Shown here: one piece after another, positions 52,867 to 61,470 of the stretch
Position numbering within the stretch: position 1 is the first letter of the stretch
How the letters are laid out: each line of letters starts with the position of its first letter
Origin: Phycisphaerae bacterium
GTDB lineage: Bacteria; Planctomycetota; Phycisphaerae; Sedimentisphaerales; Anaerobacaceae
Reading direction: 5' to 3'
DNA: 64,000 nucleotides
Assembly: GCA_012744475.1 (NCBI GenBank)
Contig: JAAYBV010000031.1
Span: forward strand, 98,607 to 162,606
The notes under the pieces: model-generated
What the model was told of the DNA's origin: nothing
The model's input: the letters and a program-made list of their open reading frames with translations, nothing else
Databases searched by the model: none
Position numbers and translations under genes: made by a program

Positions 52867-53763
52867 ATGACTGTGAAATGCCTGTGGGCATGCCTGCTGA
52901 GCACCTTGATCGTGGTTGGCGGAGCGAATGCGCCGCTCCATGCTGAGGAGGATGCGTCGGCTGCCTATGGCTCCAATCCGGATCGAGGCGCCTACGCCCA
53001 GATCAACGGAGTGCGTATCTATTACGAGCGCTACGGCCAGGGCACCCCCGTTCTCCTGCTGCACGGCGGCTCCTCGCATATCGCTCGACAGGGGCCATTG
53101 ATCGATCTGCTCAAGCCGCACTATGAAGTGATCGCGGTGGACACGCGAGGCCACGGTCGGTCCACGCTCGGTGACCGGCCGATGACCTATCCCCTGCTGG
53201 CGGATGACATAGCCAGGCTGCTGGAGCAGCTCGGCGTCGGACCCGTCACCATCGTGGGACACAGCGATGGAGGCATCATCGGCTACATTCTGGCGGTCAA
53301 GCACCCGGCTAAGGTGCGCGCACTGGTTGCGAACGGCGCCAATTTCCGCAAGGACGGTCGCGGTGGGATGCCGCCCGAAATGAACGAATGGATCAAAACC
53401 ATTACGCCGGCGATGGTCGAGCAATGGGGTGACATTCGCGGCCCGTACGAGAGACTCAACCCCGAGGCTGACTGGAATCGCTTCGTGAGCAAGGTGAAGG
53501 AGCTTTGGCAGAGCGAGACGCTCCTGGCGGAGGACGACCTGAAGGCCATCCGCTGCCCCGTTTTGATCTGCCACGGAGACAGGGACACCTTCGTCCGCCT
53601 CGTGGATATCGTGTGGATGTACGAGCAGATTCCCAACGCGAATCTGTACATCGCCCCCGACGGCGGGCATGGCCACCACACCGATCAGATCGAGGCCTTC
53701 GGTCCCATCCTCCTGCGATTCCTGAACCGGGTCCATAACACTCGACAGCCCATTGGGAGATGA
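52867..53763 (+). CDS. Secreted alpha/beta hydrolase
   Basis: A 298-residue hydrolase with a signal peptide (VKCLWACLLSTLIVVGGANAPLHA). The oxyanion motif is LLLHGGSS, the nucleophile elbow is VGHSDGG (Ser), the acid is in CHGDRDTFV and the His in APDGGHGHH. A cap region lies at about residues 170-215. It is a typical alpha/beta hydrolase-fold esterase or lactonase; the substrate is unknown. GGAGAGACG precedes ATG 52867. It overlaps the next gene by 4 bases. Confidence 0.92.
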   Translation: MTVKCLWACLLSTLIVVGGANAPLHAEEDASAAYGSNPDRGAYAQINGVRIYYERYGQGTPVLLLHGGSSHIARQGPLIDLLKPHYEVIAVDTRGHGRSTLGDRPMTYPLLADDIARLLEQLGVGPVTIVGHSDGGIIGYILAVKHPAKVRALVANGANFRKDGRGGMPPEMNEWIKTITPAMVEQWGDIRGPYERLNPEADWNRFVSKVKELWQSETLLAEDDLKAIRCPVLICHGDRDTFVRLVDIVWMYEQIPNANLYIAPDGGHGHHTDQIEAFGPILLRFLNRVHNTRQPIGR

Positions 53764-54188
53764 CGATGGAAAAGCCGTGCTTGAATGACAAGAATGTGCC
53801 TCCGGATGATGAGGTCTTGAGCCGCTGTCTGGGGAGAGCCAAGGCTACGTGGGATTCGTTTCTCACCCTTCTGGCCGAGTGCGATCCGGCCATCTCGGGG
53901 GAATGGCGGTATTACACCGACGGCAAGAGCTGGCTGTACAAGGTCACGAAGAAGAAAAAGACGGTCTGCTGGGTCTCCGTCTGGGCCGGTGCGTTCAAGG
54001 CGACGTTCTACTTCGCGGACAAGGCGGAAGACCTCATCGTTGCGAGCAAATTGAAGAAGGAGTACATCGACCAGTTCGTGCAAGGCAAGAGGTACGGCAA
54101 GATACGGGGCGTGACGGTCGTCGCCAGGAAATCGACGGACCTGAAGGCCATACGAACGCTGATCGACATCAAGCAACAGCTGAAATGA
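53760..54188 (+). CDS. DUF3788-like protein
   Basis: A 142-residue cytoplasmic protein that starts within the stop of the preceding gene (ATGA). EWRYYTDGKSWLYKVTKKKKTVCWVSVW and FKATFYFADKAEDLI match the DUF3788 pattern; these proteins are small and of unknown role. A palindromic repeat follows directly after the stop. Confidence 0.82.
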   Translation: MTMEKPCLNDKNVPPDDEVLSRCLGRAKATWDSFLTLLAECDPAISGEWRYYTDGKSWLYKVTKKKKTVCWVSVWAGAFKATFYFADKAEDLIVASKLKKEYIDQFVQGKRYGKIRGVTVVARKSTDLKAIRTLIDIKQQLK

Positions 54189-54194
54189 GCGTGC

Positions 54195-54304
54195 GTGGCA
54201 GCCTCAAGCGCAGCTTGGGGATGGCAGACCTCTCTGCTTTGTGGATCGCAGAGGACTGCCGTTCAAAGAACCATCCCCAAGTCCTCCGGACTTGAGGCCG
54301 CCAC
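54195..54304. repeat. Palindromic intergenic repeat, family 1, copy C
   Basis: A 110-bp element with ends GTGGCAGCCTCAAG (54195-54208) and CTTGAGGCCGCCAC (54291-54304; one mismatch). Internal TTGGGGATGG (54215-54224) and CCATCCCCAA (54271-54280) match copy A exactly, as does much of the interior (GATCGCAGA). The small hairpin is CAAGTCC/GGACTTG. Confidence 0.9.
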
Positions 54305-54324
54305 CTGCCGAATCGTGCGCCTCC

Positions 54325-54801
54325 ATGAGCGACAGCATGAAACAGCAACGGCAGGCCGGGTTTTTGATGGCGAAGATTCGCCAGGTGGGCGAGCGTGTTT
54401 TCTTCCGCCGGCTCAAGGAATCGGGCGTCGAGATCAACCCGGCCCAGGGACGAATCATGTTCGCACTCTGGCAAAAGGACGGCGTCTCGATCCAGGAGCT
54501 GGTCAGAAAGACGCAGTTGGGCAAGTCCACGCTGACGAGCATGCTCGACCGGCTCGAAGCGATGGGTTTTGTCCGCCGGCAACGCTGCGAAGAGGACCGA
54601 CGCCAGATCCTGATCTACCGAACAGAAAAGGACCGGGCCACCGAGAGACAGTACGTACAGCTCTCCACGCGGATGACGGAGATCTGGTACGAGGGCTTCA
54701 CCGAAGCCGAAGCCGATCAGTTCGAAACATACTTGCAGCGAATCCTCGACAATCTGACGGAATACGAACGAGGCATTGAATCGGGAGGTCGCCATGAGTG
54801 A
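54325..54801 (+). CDS. MarR-family transcriptional regulator
   Basis: A 158-residue winged-helix regulator. INPAQGRIMFALWQKDGVSIQELVRKTQLGKSTLTSMLDRLEAMGFVRRQRCEEDRRQILIYRTEKD contains the recognition helix (STLTSMLDRLEAMG) and the wing with the DxR motif. ATG 54325 is preferred; ATG 54337 is close and possible. It overlaps the next gene by 8 bases. It may control the operon starting at 51926, but no matching site is identified. Confidence 0.92.
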   Translation: MSDSMKQQRQAGFLMAKIRQVGERVFFRRLKESGVEINPAQGRIMFALWQKDGVSIQELVRKTQLGKSTLTSMLDRLEAMGFVRRQRCEEDRRQILIYRTEKDRATERQYVQLSTRMTEIWYEGFTEAEADQFETYLQRILDNLTEYERGIESGGRHE

Positions 54802-55510
54802 CACGCGCGAGCAGCGGCGATTTGAGGGGTTTGGCCCGAAGGCGTTTCGATTCCTCAAGGACATCCGGACGCACAACGACAAGGCGTGGTTCCACGCCCA
54901 TCGCGCCGAGTACGAGCAGTATCTGCTCGGGCCTTTGCGCGACCTGGTGACGGACCTGGGCGACTTCATGCTCGACATCGACCTGTCGATGGAGGTCTCG
55001 CCGACCGTGGGCCAGACCATCTCGCGGATCTATCGCGACACGCGGTTCAGCAAGGACAAATCGCCGCTGCGGGACTGCATGTGGATCACCTTCAAGCGCA
55101 GCCGCAAGGACTGGGCCAACTGGAGCGTGGGGTACTTCCTCGAGATCAACGCAACGTGGTACCGCTACGGACTGGGGTTCTACGACGCAGCGCCCGATGT
55201 CATGGCGCAGTTCCGCACACAGCTCGACGACGACCCGAAGACGTTCCTGGCGGCCATCGACTGGTTTGAGAAGCAGGACATCTTCACGCTCGAAGGCGAG
55301 ACCTACAAGCGGCCCAAAGGCGCCGACAAGCCCGAGCCGGTTCGCACGTGGTACAACTACAAGAGCTTCTACCTGTGCTGCAACCGCAAGAACGACAAGG
55401 CCATCCGCAGCCCGCAGTTGGTGGACGACCTGAAAGCCGGCTTCGGCATGACGGCCCCGCTCTACCATTACCTGCTCGACACCCTCGCCCGCGTCAAGCC
55501 GCCGAGATAA
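54794..55510 (+). CDS. DUF2461-like protein
   Basis: A 238-residue protein with the DUF2461 (TIGR02453-like) pattern: FKDIRTHNDKAWF-type opening (FLKDIRTHNDKAWFHAHRAEYE), RIYRDTRFSKDKSPLRDCMWITF, and YYLEINATWY-like GYFLEINATWYRYGLGFYDA. The family is widespread and uncharacterised. GGGAGG before ATG 54794 sets the start inside the marR end, so translation is coupled. Confidence 0.9.
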   Translation: MSDTREQRRFEGFGPKAFRFLKDIRTHNDKAWFHAHRAEYEQYLLGPLRDLVTDLGDFMLDIDLSMEVSPTVGQTISRIYRDTRFSKDKSPLRDCMWITFKRSRKDWANWSVGYFLEINATWYRYGLGFYDAAPDVMAQFRTQLDDDPKTFLAAIDWFEKQDIFTLEGETYKRPKGADKPEPVRTWYNYKSFYLCCNRKNDKAIRSPQLVDDLKAGFGMTAPLYHYLLDTLARVKPPR

Positions 55511-55514
55511 TCTC

Positions 55515-55606
55515 TTGTTCGTAGTGGCGTCGTAAGACGCTACCCTCAGCCGCATGCCTGTAGGGGCGAATAATCATTCGCCCCTACGAACGAGCATACT
55601 ACAAAC
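55515..55606. repeat. GTTYGTAGT-bounded intergenic repeat, copy 2
   Basis: Left TTGTTCGTAGTGGCGTCGTA... (from 55515) and right CATACTACAAAC (55595-55606) form the inverted ends. A perfect hairpin TAGGGGCGAAT-aatc-ATTCGCCCCTA (55561-55586) is inside. Confidence 0.75.
55561..55586. terminator. Bidirectional terminator-like hairpin
   Basis: Perfect 11-bp stem with a 4-base loop between two convergent genes (DUF2461-like and blaR1-like). It is part of the repeat element at 55515. Confidence 0.55.
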
Positions 55607-55615
55607 GCAGAGCGG

Positions 55616-58600
55616 CTATCGCTCGATCTCGATGGCGAGCTCCTTGAGCCGGGGGGGGCCTATCACGTACTCCACATGCCCGTCGACGAACGCGATGACG
55701 GCCTGGTCGGACGCGAGCCGGCTGTAGGCTATGGGCTTGCCTAGCTCCGCCAGGTTGGCCGGATTGAGGCCCTTCCCTGTGTACTCCACGTTCTCGCGCA
55801 CCCACACCCAAAGGCCCTCTTCACGCGCGAGATAAGGCTCAAGCATCTCCAATGTATCGGGAAAAACGCCATCGTTGTCGCTGGCGTACAGACATGCGGC
55901 CACTGCCAACTGCCTAAGGTGGTTGATCGCCGTCACACGATTCTGATGCTGAGCCTCCAAGTCGAGGAGCATCGAGGATCCCGGCGCCGGCTTAACGCCG
56001 AGTTCGGTGAGGCGGGCCTGGTTGACCATCTCGACGTGACAGTCGGCGAAGACGACGGCGAAGCGATCGGGTTGGCCCGAGGTGAGGGGCGAGTAGGCGA
56101 TGGGCATGGTATGGTGGTGGGCGCCGTCTTTGACGTCGGCGCCGCCTGCGATGTAGACAGCGTGGTCGAAGACCCAGGCCCAGAAGGCCTCGTCCGGGTT
56201 CATCCGCGTGGCCTTGAGTTCGGGCAGGGTCTTGGGGAGAACCCCATCGCCGAAATCCAGGGCGTAGCTGACGGCTCGCATGGCCAGACGCGGGAGATTC
56301 TCGGTCGCGATGGCACGCTCGACGTCGTAGTCACATCGACCCGGGCGGATGCCCAGGTGCTCCAGGCGTCGGGCGTCTTCGAAGACGAGGTTGCCGCCCA
56401 GATACAGGACGACGGTGCCCTGCCCTTGTTGCAGCAGCGTTCGGTCGTATGCGATGATGATCCGGTCCGGATCGGAGAGGGCTCTTTCCTGGCCGATGTA
56501 GATGACGTTGGCGAGCAGCCATGCGAGAGCGGCAGCGTCGGTGTAGCCCTTTAGCTGCGAGAGAGCGTCCGGGAGTCCCCCATCGTGATCGGCGGCGTAG
56601 GAACGCAATTGCTCACTCAAGGCCTTGAGTTTCTCCACCGCCTGAGTGCGGGCGTCGATGTCGGGGATGATGCCCAGGACCTTGAGGCGTTCGGGCGTCT
56701 CAAAGACAACGCGGGAATTCAGGTAAAGGACATTCGTGCCGTTGCCTTCCAGGAACAGGGTCTTGTCATAGGCAATCGGACGCTCGGGGTTGTCGTGGGT
56801 GGTCATCCCCCGGCCCAGATACTCCACGTGGTCGTAGAGCCAGGAGAATCCGACGCCGAATTGGGGACGGATGTCGATCAATCCCTCGGGCAGCTTGCCC
56901 TCGTGATCGACGGCGTAGAACAGGACCGCCTTGCCCAGGTCCGAGAGGCGCATCGCTGATTCGGCTCGCGCCTCCGCCGAGGAGGCGGAGGTTGCGGGAG
57001 GCACGATAGACTGCTCGGGGACGCCCGCTTCGTGGACGATGATCTGGTGTATCTTCTCTGGCCCAAACCAGAACGCCAAGCCGTGCTGTTGATAGTGAAT
57101 CTTGGCCGCGGCCAGTCTGCCGAGCAAATCCATCCGCTGATAGAGTATCTGGCTGGCGGAGTGCTTCGTCAGAGAAGTACCGACCGTTTTCACCTCACGG
57201 GGTTTTCCGTAGACGCCAAATACTTCGTTCATGGTGGACGACATGGATATCCCGGAACGCAGACTCCCCTTGAATCCATTGCCGATCTGTATCTCCACCA
57301 GTGAACCGGTCTGCCGATTCAGACGGAATTGCAGCCCGTATCTGTGCCGGTAGTCGAGCCACCATCCGGTTTCTTCGCTGTTGCGCTCCTGGTCGGGCTC
57401 TCCAAGTTTGGACTTGATGAATTCGGCTTGGGTGTGGCCAATGACGATGCCGTCGAGGCCGACGCCTTCCTCCACCGAAACACGGGCATAGTCTGTGGCC
57501 TGGCTGACACGTGCGGCGAACTGCTCGGGGGTGACGAACTCGACGTGAGCATCGACGTAGAGAACGTTCGTGCCCTTGCCTTCGGCCAGCAGCGTCTTGT
57601 CGTAGGCCAGCACGCCGGCCGGATTGTCGTTGGCCTTGACTCCCTTGCCGAGGTACTGCACGTGCTCGCGGTACCACGGCAAGAGCCGAGCGTCCATCCG
57701 CCACTGGCGAGCGTCCATCTGCTGCGCATAGCGCGGCCCGTATATCTCCGCAAGCTCCTGCTCCATGCTCCGTTGCGCAGGGTCCGTCGCTCTGTCCGAC
57801 TGCAAGTCGTCAAGGGTATCCGGAAATGTGTCTGCGTGGTCTTTGGCGTAGATTATCAGGCTCCGACCGAGGGCGCGCAGGCGCCTGGCAGACCAACGAA
57901 GGACAGCCGGCGATGGCTTATCCGGCCCGATGCCGAGTTCCTCCAGGCGTTCGGGACTTTCAAAGGCCACAGACGTATCGAGGTGCAGTACGTTGGTGCC
58001 GGTGCCCTGCTCGTAAAGGGTCTGGTCGTAGGCCACGGGGTCGTCGGGCTCGTTGCTCGTCGTCATGCCCCGGCCCAGATAGGCCACGTTCTCCCGCACC
58101 CAGGACAGGGACAGATCGCCCGCCTGATCGACTTCGTCCTGCACATCAGCCAGCGTTTCAGGCAACTTGTCGTCGTGGTCGTTGGCGTAGATCAACAGCG
58201 CCCGGCCCAGTGCCGATAGTTGCGCACGGGAATGATCGCGATCCGGCCTCGCAGGTTCATCACCGACGCGGGACGTGCCACCCTCGGCGACGATGGGCTC
58301 GACGGTCACGCTGGTCGTGCGACCGGGCCGCAGCGAAACGTTGTTGAACTGTGCCCATTCGTACGGGCGGACCTGGTACTGGAACTCCTTGATCTGATCG
58401 GGTTTGAGACCGGGAAAACGTGTCGTCATCTGGTCCATGTTCCCCGAGGCAACGGACCCGCCGGGAGGCGTGTGGGTCACGCCGTCTGTGTCGATGGCGA
58501 TGATCCGCTCGACCCTGTCTCGGGTCCATTCGGCGGTCGCGACGATGTACGTCCCGGCGGAATCGGCGAACGCCTGCGACCACAGCACGCCAGTGCGTGC

Positions 58601-60133
58601 GCCGGAACTCATTCCCTTGCCATCATGCGTCGAGATGGTGCTCCAAGGTCCGGTGGCAAAACCGACGCGCAGCGCTGTCTGCTGCTGTCCGGCTTTCATG
58701 TTCGCCACCGCGGCGGTGCAATCGTCGAGACGCGTTCCATCGCTGGTCACCACATCGCACGACCCTTCCCAACCATCGGCCCCCTCGATCTTTCTCCAAC
58801 TGACGTTCAGGTCGCCCGGGCCCGTGACTCGCAGCATGAAGCCATAGCGGTCGGCCGCCGGGCGCACGTGTGACTTCGTCGCATGCAATGGAGGCGCAAG
58901 CGGCGAGCCATCCGGCCTCCAGCAGACGATTCTCTCGTTCGGCCAGTTGCACACGCCCAGAAGTTCAGCGGTAACGCCGTTGGGCAGTCGCACCACGAAA
59001 AGCGGCTTTTCCGCTTCCGTCTTTGCCCTGGCCATGGGCAGCAGCACGGCGGCGGCTAGCGCGAGGGCTAGCAGGCCGCACAGGCCTAACTTCGCGGTTC
59101 TCGGTCTCGGTTGTGTGATCATGTGTCTAATCCTCCCTTCTAACGCCTTCCTGGACTCCGCAATCCCGATTAGACGCAGGCCGAGCGCCGGCCTGTGGAA
59201 AGTCATCTCCGCCAGGTCGATCAGGGTGGTGCCGTAGCTCTCGGCCTCCGCATCGAGAGCCACGAGCACCGTTTCATCGACCGCCTGCTCGCGCAGCCGC
59301 CGCACGATGGCGTTGGCCAGCCACAGCAGTGGATGATAGAAATACACGACCAGCAGCAGCGTCTGGGCGAAATTGACCCACAGGTCCGCCCGCCGGATGT
59401 GAGCCAGTTCGTGGACCAGGACCGTCCGCAGACGCTCGCCGTGGAGGCCTTCCGCCAACGATGTGGGCAGAAGCACAACCGGACGGAACAGGCCGCACAC
59501 CGCCGGCCCCGGCGCATCGTCCGACAGTCGCAATGCCGGACAGGACCGAAGCCGCAATACCGCCGCACACTGAGTCAGCACGTCCGCAAGCGTTTCCGAG
59601 GCCGGTGTGCTCCGGCGGATCAGCTTCCTGACGTACTGCACCCGCCGCAGCAGATAGACCGAGAGAATCAGCACGCCCGCGAGCCAGCCGAGGAAGACCA
59701 GGCCCTGCCAAGTGATCGCCGGCCGGACAGCCGCAGGAGCCGCCGGCGCAGGAACCACGTCGGCGTGCGGAACATCTACGACCGGCGGCGAAACGACAAC
59801 AGGCTCCCGGCGAACGGGCCGGACCAAGGCAATCGGCGCCGGCCGCTCCGCAACAGGCTCGGTCGGCTTCTGAGAAACCGTCTTGTGTTCGGGCCGGTAG
59901 TAGCCGATGCCCGTCGGCAGCGACAGCGTTGGAGGCAGCAGGAGCTTGACGAACACCAGCATCCACATCGCATAGCGAACCACCGCGCGAACGTGCCGAC
60001 GCAACAGCAGGTCCAGCGCCAGCAGCGCCGCGATCAGAACGCTCACCTGGACGAAGACGCTCCAGGCGTGCGAACAGAACATCTGCCCGACGGCGTTGAG
60101 CATCTCGATTCCACTATCGATCACGCGATCCAT
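55616..60133 (-). CDS. BlaR1/MecR1-type M56 sensor peptidase with six H-X9-DG-like modules
   Basis: A 1505-residue membrane protein. ATG 60133 has GGAGG before it. The first 60 residues hold two membrane helices; a Pro-rich linker and another helix follow. The M56 zinc peptidase motif is VLVHELAHIRRAD (HELAH at 241-245), followed by FYHPLLWLANAIVRRLREQAVDE, and a final helix ends near residue 375. The rest is an extracytoplasmic sensor: an Ig-like region, then six copies (nt about 58240 down to 55619) of a ~95-residue module reading LGxxLxxYAxDxxGxLPxxL ... YxGxG ... IAYDxxL ... GTNVLYxDxxVxF, which resembles prepilin-type H-X9-DG C-terminal domains. A ~110-residue different domain is inserted after module 2. 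It would cleave the BlaI-like repressor encoded upstream. Confidence 0.9.
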   Translation of the reverse strand: MDRVIDSGIEMLNAVGQMFCSHAWSVFVQVSVLIAALLALDLLLRRHVRAVVRYAMWMLVFVKLLLPPTLSLPTGIGYYRPEHKTVSQKPTEPVAERPAPIALVRPVRREPVVVSPPVVDVPHADVVPAPAAPAAVRPAITWQGLVFLGWLAGVLILSVYLLRRVQYVRKLIRRSTPASETLADVLTQCAAVLRLRSCPALRLSDDAPGPAVCGLFRPVVLLPTSLAEGLHGERLRTVLVHELAHIRRADLWVNFAQTLLLVVYFYHPLLWLANAIVRRLREQAVDETVLVALDAEAESYGTTLIDLAEMTFHRPALGLRLIGIAESRKALEGRIRHMITQPRPRTAKLGLCGLLALALAAAVLLPMARAKTEAEKPLFVVRLPNGVTAELLGVCNWPNERIVCWRPDGSPLAPPLHATKSHVRPAADRYGFMLRVTGPGDLNVSWRKIEGADGWEGSCDVVTSDGTRLDDCTAAVANMKAGQQQTALRVGFATGPWSTISTHDGKGMSSGARTGVLWSQAFADSAGTYIVATAEWTRDRVERIIAIDTDGVTHTPPGGSVASGNMDQMTTRFPGLKPDQIKEFQYQVRPYEWAQFNNVSLRPGRTTSVTVEPIVAEGGTSRVGDEPARPDRDHSRAQLSALGRALLIYANDHDDKLPETLADVQDEVDQAGDLSLSWVRENVAYLGRGMTTSNEPDDPVAYDQTLYEQGTGTNVLHLDTSVAFESPERLEELGIGPDKPSPAVLRWSARRLRALGRSLIIYAKDHADTFPDTLDDLQSDRATDPAQRSMEQELAEIYGPRYAQQMDARQWRMDARLLPWYREHVQYLGKGVKANDNPAGVLAYDKTLLAEGKGTNVLYVDAHVEFVTPEQFAARVSQATDYARVSVEEGVGLDGIVIGHTQAEFIKSKLGEPDQERNSEETGWWLDYRHRYGLQFRLNRQTGSLVEIQIGNGFKGSLRSGISMSSTMNEVFGVYGKPREVKTVGTSLTKHSASQILYQRMDLLGRLAAAKIHYQQHGLAFWFGPEKIHQIIVHEAGVPEQSIVPPATSASSAEARAESAMRLSDLGKAVLFYAVDHEGKLPEGLIDIRPQFGVGFSWLYDHVEYLGRGMTTHDNPERPIAYDKTLFLEGNGTNVLYLNSRVVFETPERLKVLGIIPDIDARTQAVEKLKALSEQLRSYAADHDGGLPDALSQLKGYTDAAALAWLLANVIYIGQERALSDPDRIIIAYDRTLLQQGQGTVVLYLGGNLVFEDARRLEHLGIRPGRCDYDVERAIATENLPRLAMRAVSYALDFGDGVLPKTLPELKATRMNPDEAFWAWVFDHAVYIAGGADVKDGAHHHTMPIAYSPLTSGQPDRFAVVFADCHVEMVNQARLTELGVKPAPGSSMLLDLEAQHQNRVTAINHLRQLAVAACLYASDNDGVFPDTLEMLEPYLAREEGLWVWVRENVEYTGKGLNPANLAELGKPIAYSRLASDQAVIAFVDGHVEYVIGPPRLKELAIEIER

Positions 60134-60155
60134 ATTCGACCTCCGCAAGCTCAGC

Positions 60156-60308
60156 ATCGAAATACGAAGCACGAATTACGAAATCCGAAACAAATCCGAA
60201 TGACACAAATCCCAATGGCTGCAGACTGTCCGGCCCCCAGGCTGTCTGAGATTGGAAATCTGGAGCCTCCGTGCTCGTTTCGAGTTCCGCTATTCGAGTT
60301 TCGCATCT
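60156..60308. repeat. Two inverted heptamer-phased arrays between blaI and blaR1
   Basis: Left units from 60156: ATCGAAA, TACGAAG, CACGAAT, TACGAAA, TCCGAAA, CAAATCC. Right units from 60274: CTCGTTT, CGAGTTC, CGCTATT, CGAGTTT, CGCATCT, the inverted kind. The right array runs into the 3' end of blaI (stop at 60290), so its last codons are repeat-derived. Confidence 0.75.
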
Positions 60309-60721
60309 TGCTCTGTGTCAGCTTTGCGAACGAGCCGGCGCAACTGCGCCGCCTCGTCCCTGGAGAGCCCCTCGTGCTCGATGAGGAACTGCATCATGGG
60401 GGTCAGCGCCCCGTCGAACGCCCGCTGGAGCATCTTGCGGAATTCGGCCCGCTTGGCCTCGACGTCGGTGAGGGCCGAGCGGAACAGTTGCAGGTTGCGA
60501 ATCCGCTCGACGACGAGATAGCCCTTCTCGGCCATGCGGTCCATGGTGGTCTTGACGGTGCTGTAGGCCCAGTCCTTCGTGTCGGCCAGTGCCTCCTGCA
60601 CAGCGCCGGCGGTGCAAGGCTCCTGCTCCCAGACCACCTTCATGATCGTCCACTCGGCCTCGGTGAGTTCCTCCGGCGATCTCGCCCGCCGGCCCTTCTG
60701 CTGCTTCGCTGATTCCGCCAT
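60290..60721 (-). CDS. BlaI/MecI-family repressor
   Basis: A 143-residue winged-helix repressor. EELTEAEWTIMKVVWEQEPCTAGAVQEAL, WAYSTVKTTMDRMAEKGYLVVER (recognition helix STVKTTMDRM) and the C-terminal dimer helices FDGALTPMMQFLIEHEGLSRDEAAQLRRLV are typical. BlaI is inactivated when the M56 sensor peptidase responds to its ligand, which lets target genes be expressed. AAGGAG before ATG 60721 sets the start. The blaR1-like gene starts 156 bases downstream. Confidence 0.94.
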   Translation of the reverse strand: MAESAKQQKGRRARSPEELTEAEWTIMKVVWEQEPCTAGAVQEALADTKDWAYSTVKTTMDRMAEKGYLVVERIRNLQLFRSALTDVEAKRAEFRKMLQRAFDGALTPMMQFLIEHEGLSRDEAAQLRRLVRKADTEQDAKLE

Positions 60722-60752
60722 TTCGCTGCTCCTTATTCGACACACGCCGATA

Positions 60753-60774
60753 CTATTCGACAGAAATAGAATAG
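60753..60774. promoter_or_regulatory. Likely BlaI operator
   Basis: Inverted arms CTATTC (60753-60758) and GAATAG (60769-60774) lie 32 bases upstream of the blaI start. TATTCGACA also occurs as a direct repeat at 60734 and 60755. Autoregulation is usual for this family. Confidence 0.5.
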
Positions 60775-60828
60775 GCAAGCACAAAATTGGAATTCCGCAG
60801 AGATTTTTTGCGGGTCGTCCTCTGCTCC

Positions 60829-60866
60829 GTTCGTAGGACCTATGCCCTTGCGGACACGCTACAAAC
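60829..60866. repeat. GTTYGTAGT-bounded repeat, short copy 3
   Basis: GTTCGTAG (60829-60836) and CTACAAAC (60859-60866) bracket ATGCCCTTGCGG, a shortened version of the elements at 46244 and 55515. Confidence 0.5.
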
Positions 60867-60871
60867 CGCGA

Positions 60872-61411
60872 CTACTTGACCAGGCGGGCGATGGGCTTGA
60901 ATTGGGGGTGTTGGGCGGTCTTGAGCAGCTCGAACAGGACCATTTCTGTGGAGGCGATGGCGGCCCCTTCGGCGGCCAGACGGGCCAGGGCGATCTGCCG
61001 GTTCTGGGGCGTCCGGGACGAGACCGCGTCGGCGACGACGGTCACGTCGTAGTCCTGCGCGAGCAGGTCCATGGCGGTCTGGTAGATGCAGACGTGGGTC
61101 TCGATGCCGCAGAGCACAACCTGCTTGCGGGCCAGCGTCTCGAGCTTGACGTTGAACGGCTCATGGCCGGCGCAACTGAAGCTGGCCTTGTCGATCGGCT
61201 CGACGCCGGAGAGCAGCTCGGCGATCTCCGGCACGGTCGGCCCGAGCGACTGCGGCACCTGCTGGCACCAGAGAATGGGGATCTCCAGAATCCTGGCAGC
61301 CTGGATGAGGATACGGGCGTTCTGGAAGAGGGTTTCTTTGTCGGCCATCAACTGGGCGAGCTTGCCCTGGATGTCGACGACGACGAGGCAGCACTGATCG
61401 ATTTCGAGCAT
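60872..61411 (-). CDS. Isochorismatase-family hydrolase
   Basis: A 179-residue cysteine hydrolase. The catalytic triad is visible: Asp13 in VVVDIQGKL, Lys75 in PIDKASFSC and Cys108 in CGIETHVCIYQT, with the cis-peptide just before. ILWCQQVPQSLGPTVPEI and VTVVADAVSSRTPQNR are family blocks (YcaC-like). The substrate is unknown (isochorismate, nicotinamide or other amides). GGAGAGCAACGGA precedes ATG 61411. Confidence 0.94.
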   Translation of the reverse strand: MLEIDQCCLVVVDIQGKLAQLMADKETLFQNARILIQAARILEIPILWCQQVPQSLGPTVPEIAELLSGVEPIDKASFSCAGHEPFNVKLETLARKQVVLCGIETHVCIYQTAMDLLAQDYDVTVVADAVSSRTPQNRQIALARLAAEGAAIASTEMVLFELLKTAQHPQFKPIARLVK

Positions 61412-61470
61412 TCCGTTGCTCTCCGCGGTTGTCAGGCCGGAAGAAAGCGCCTCCGTGCGCTACTTGCCGG

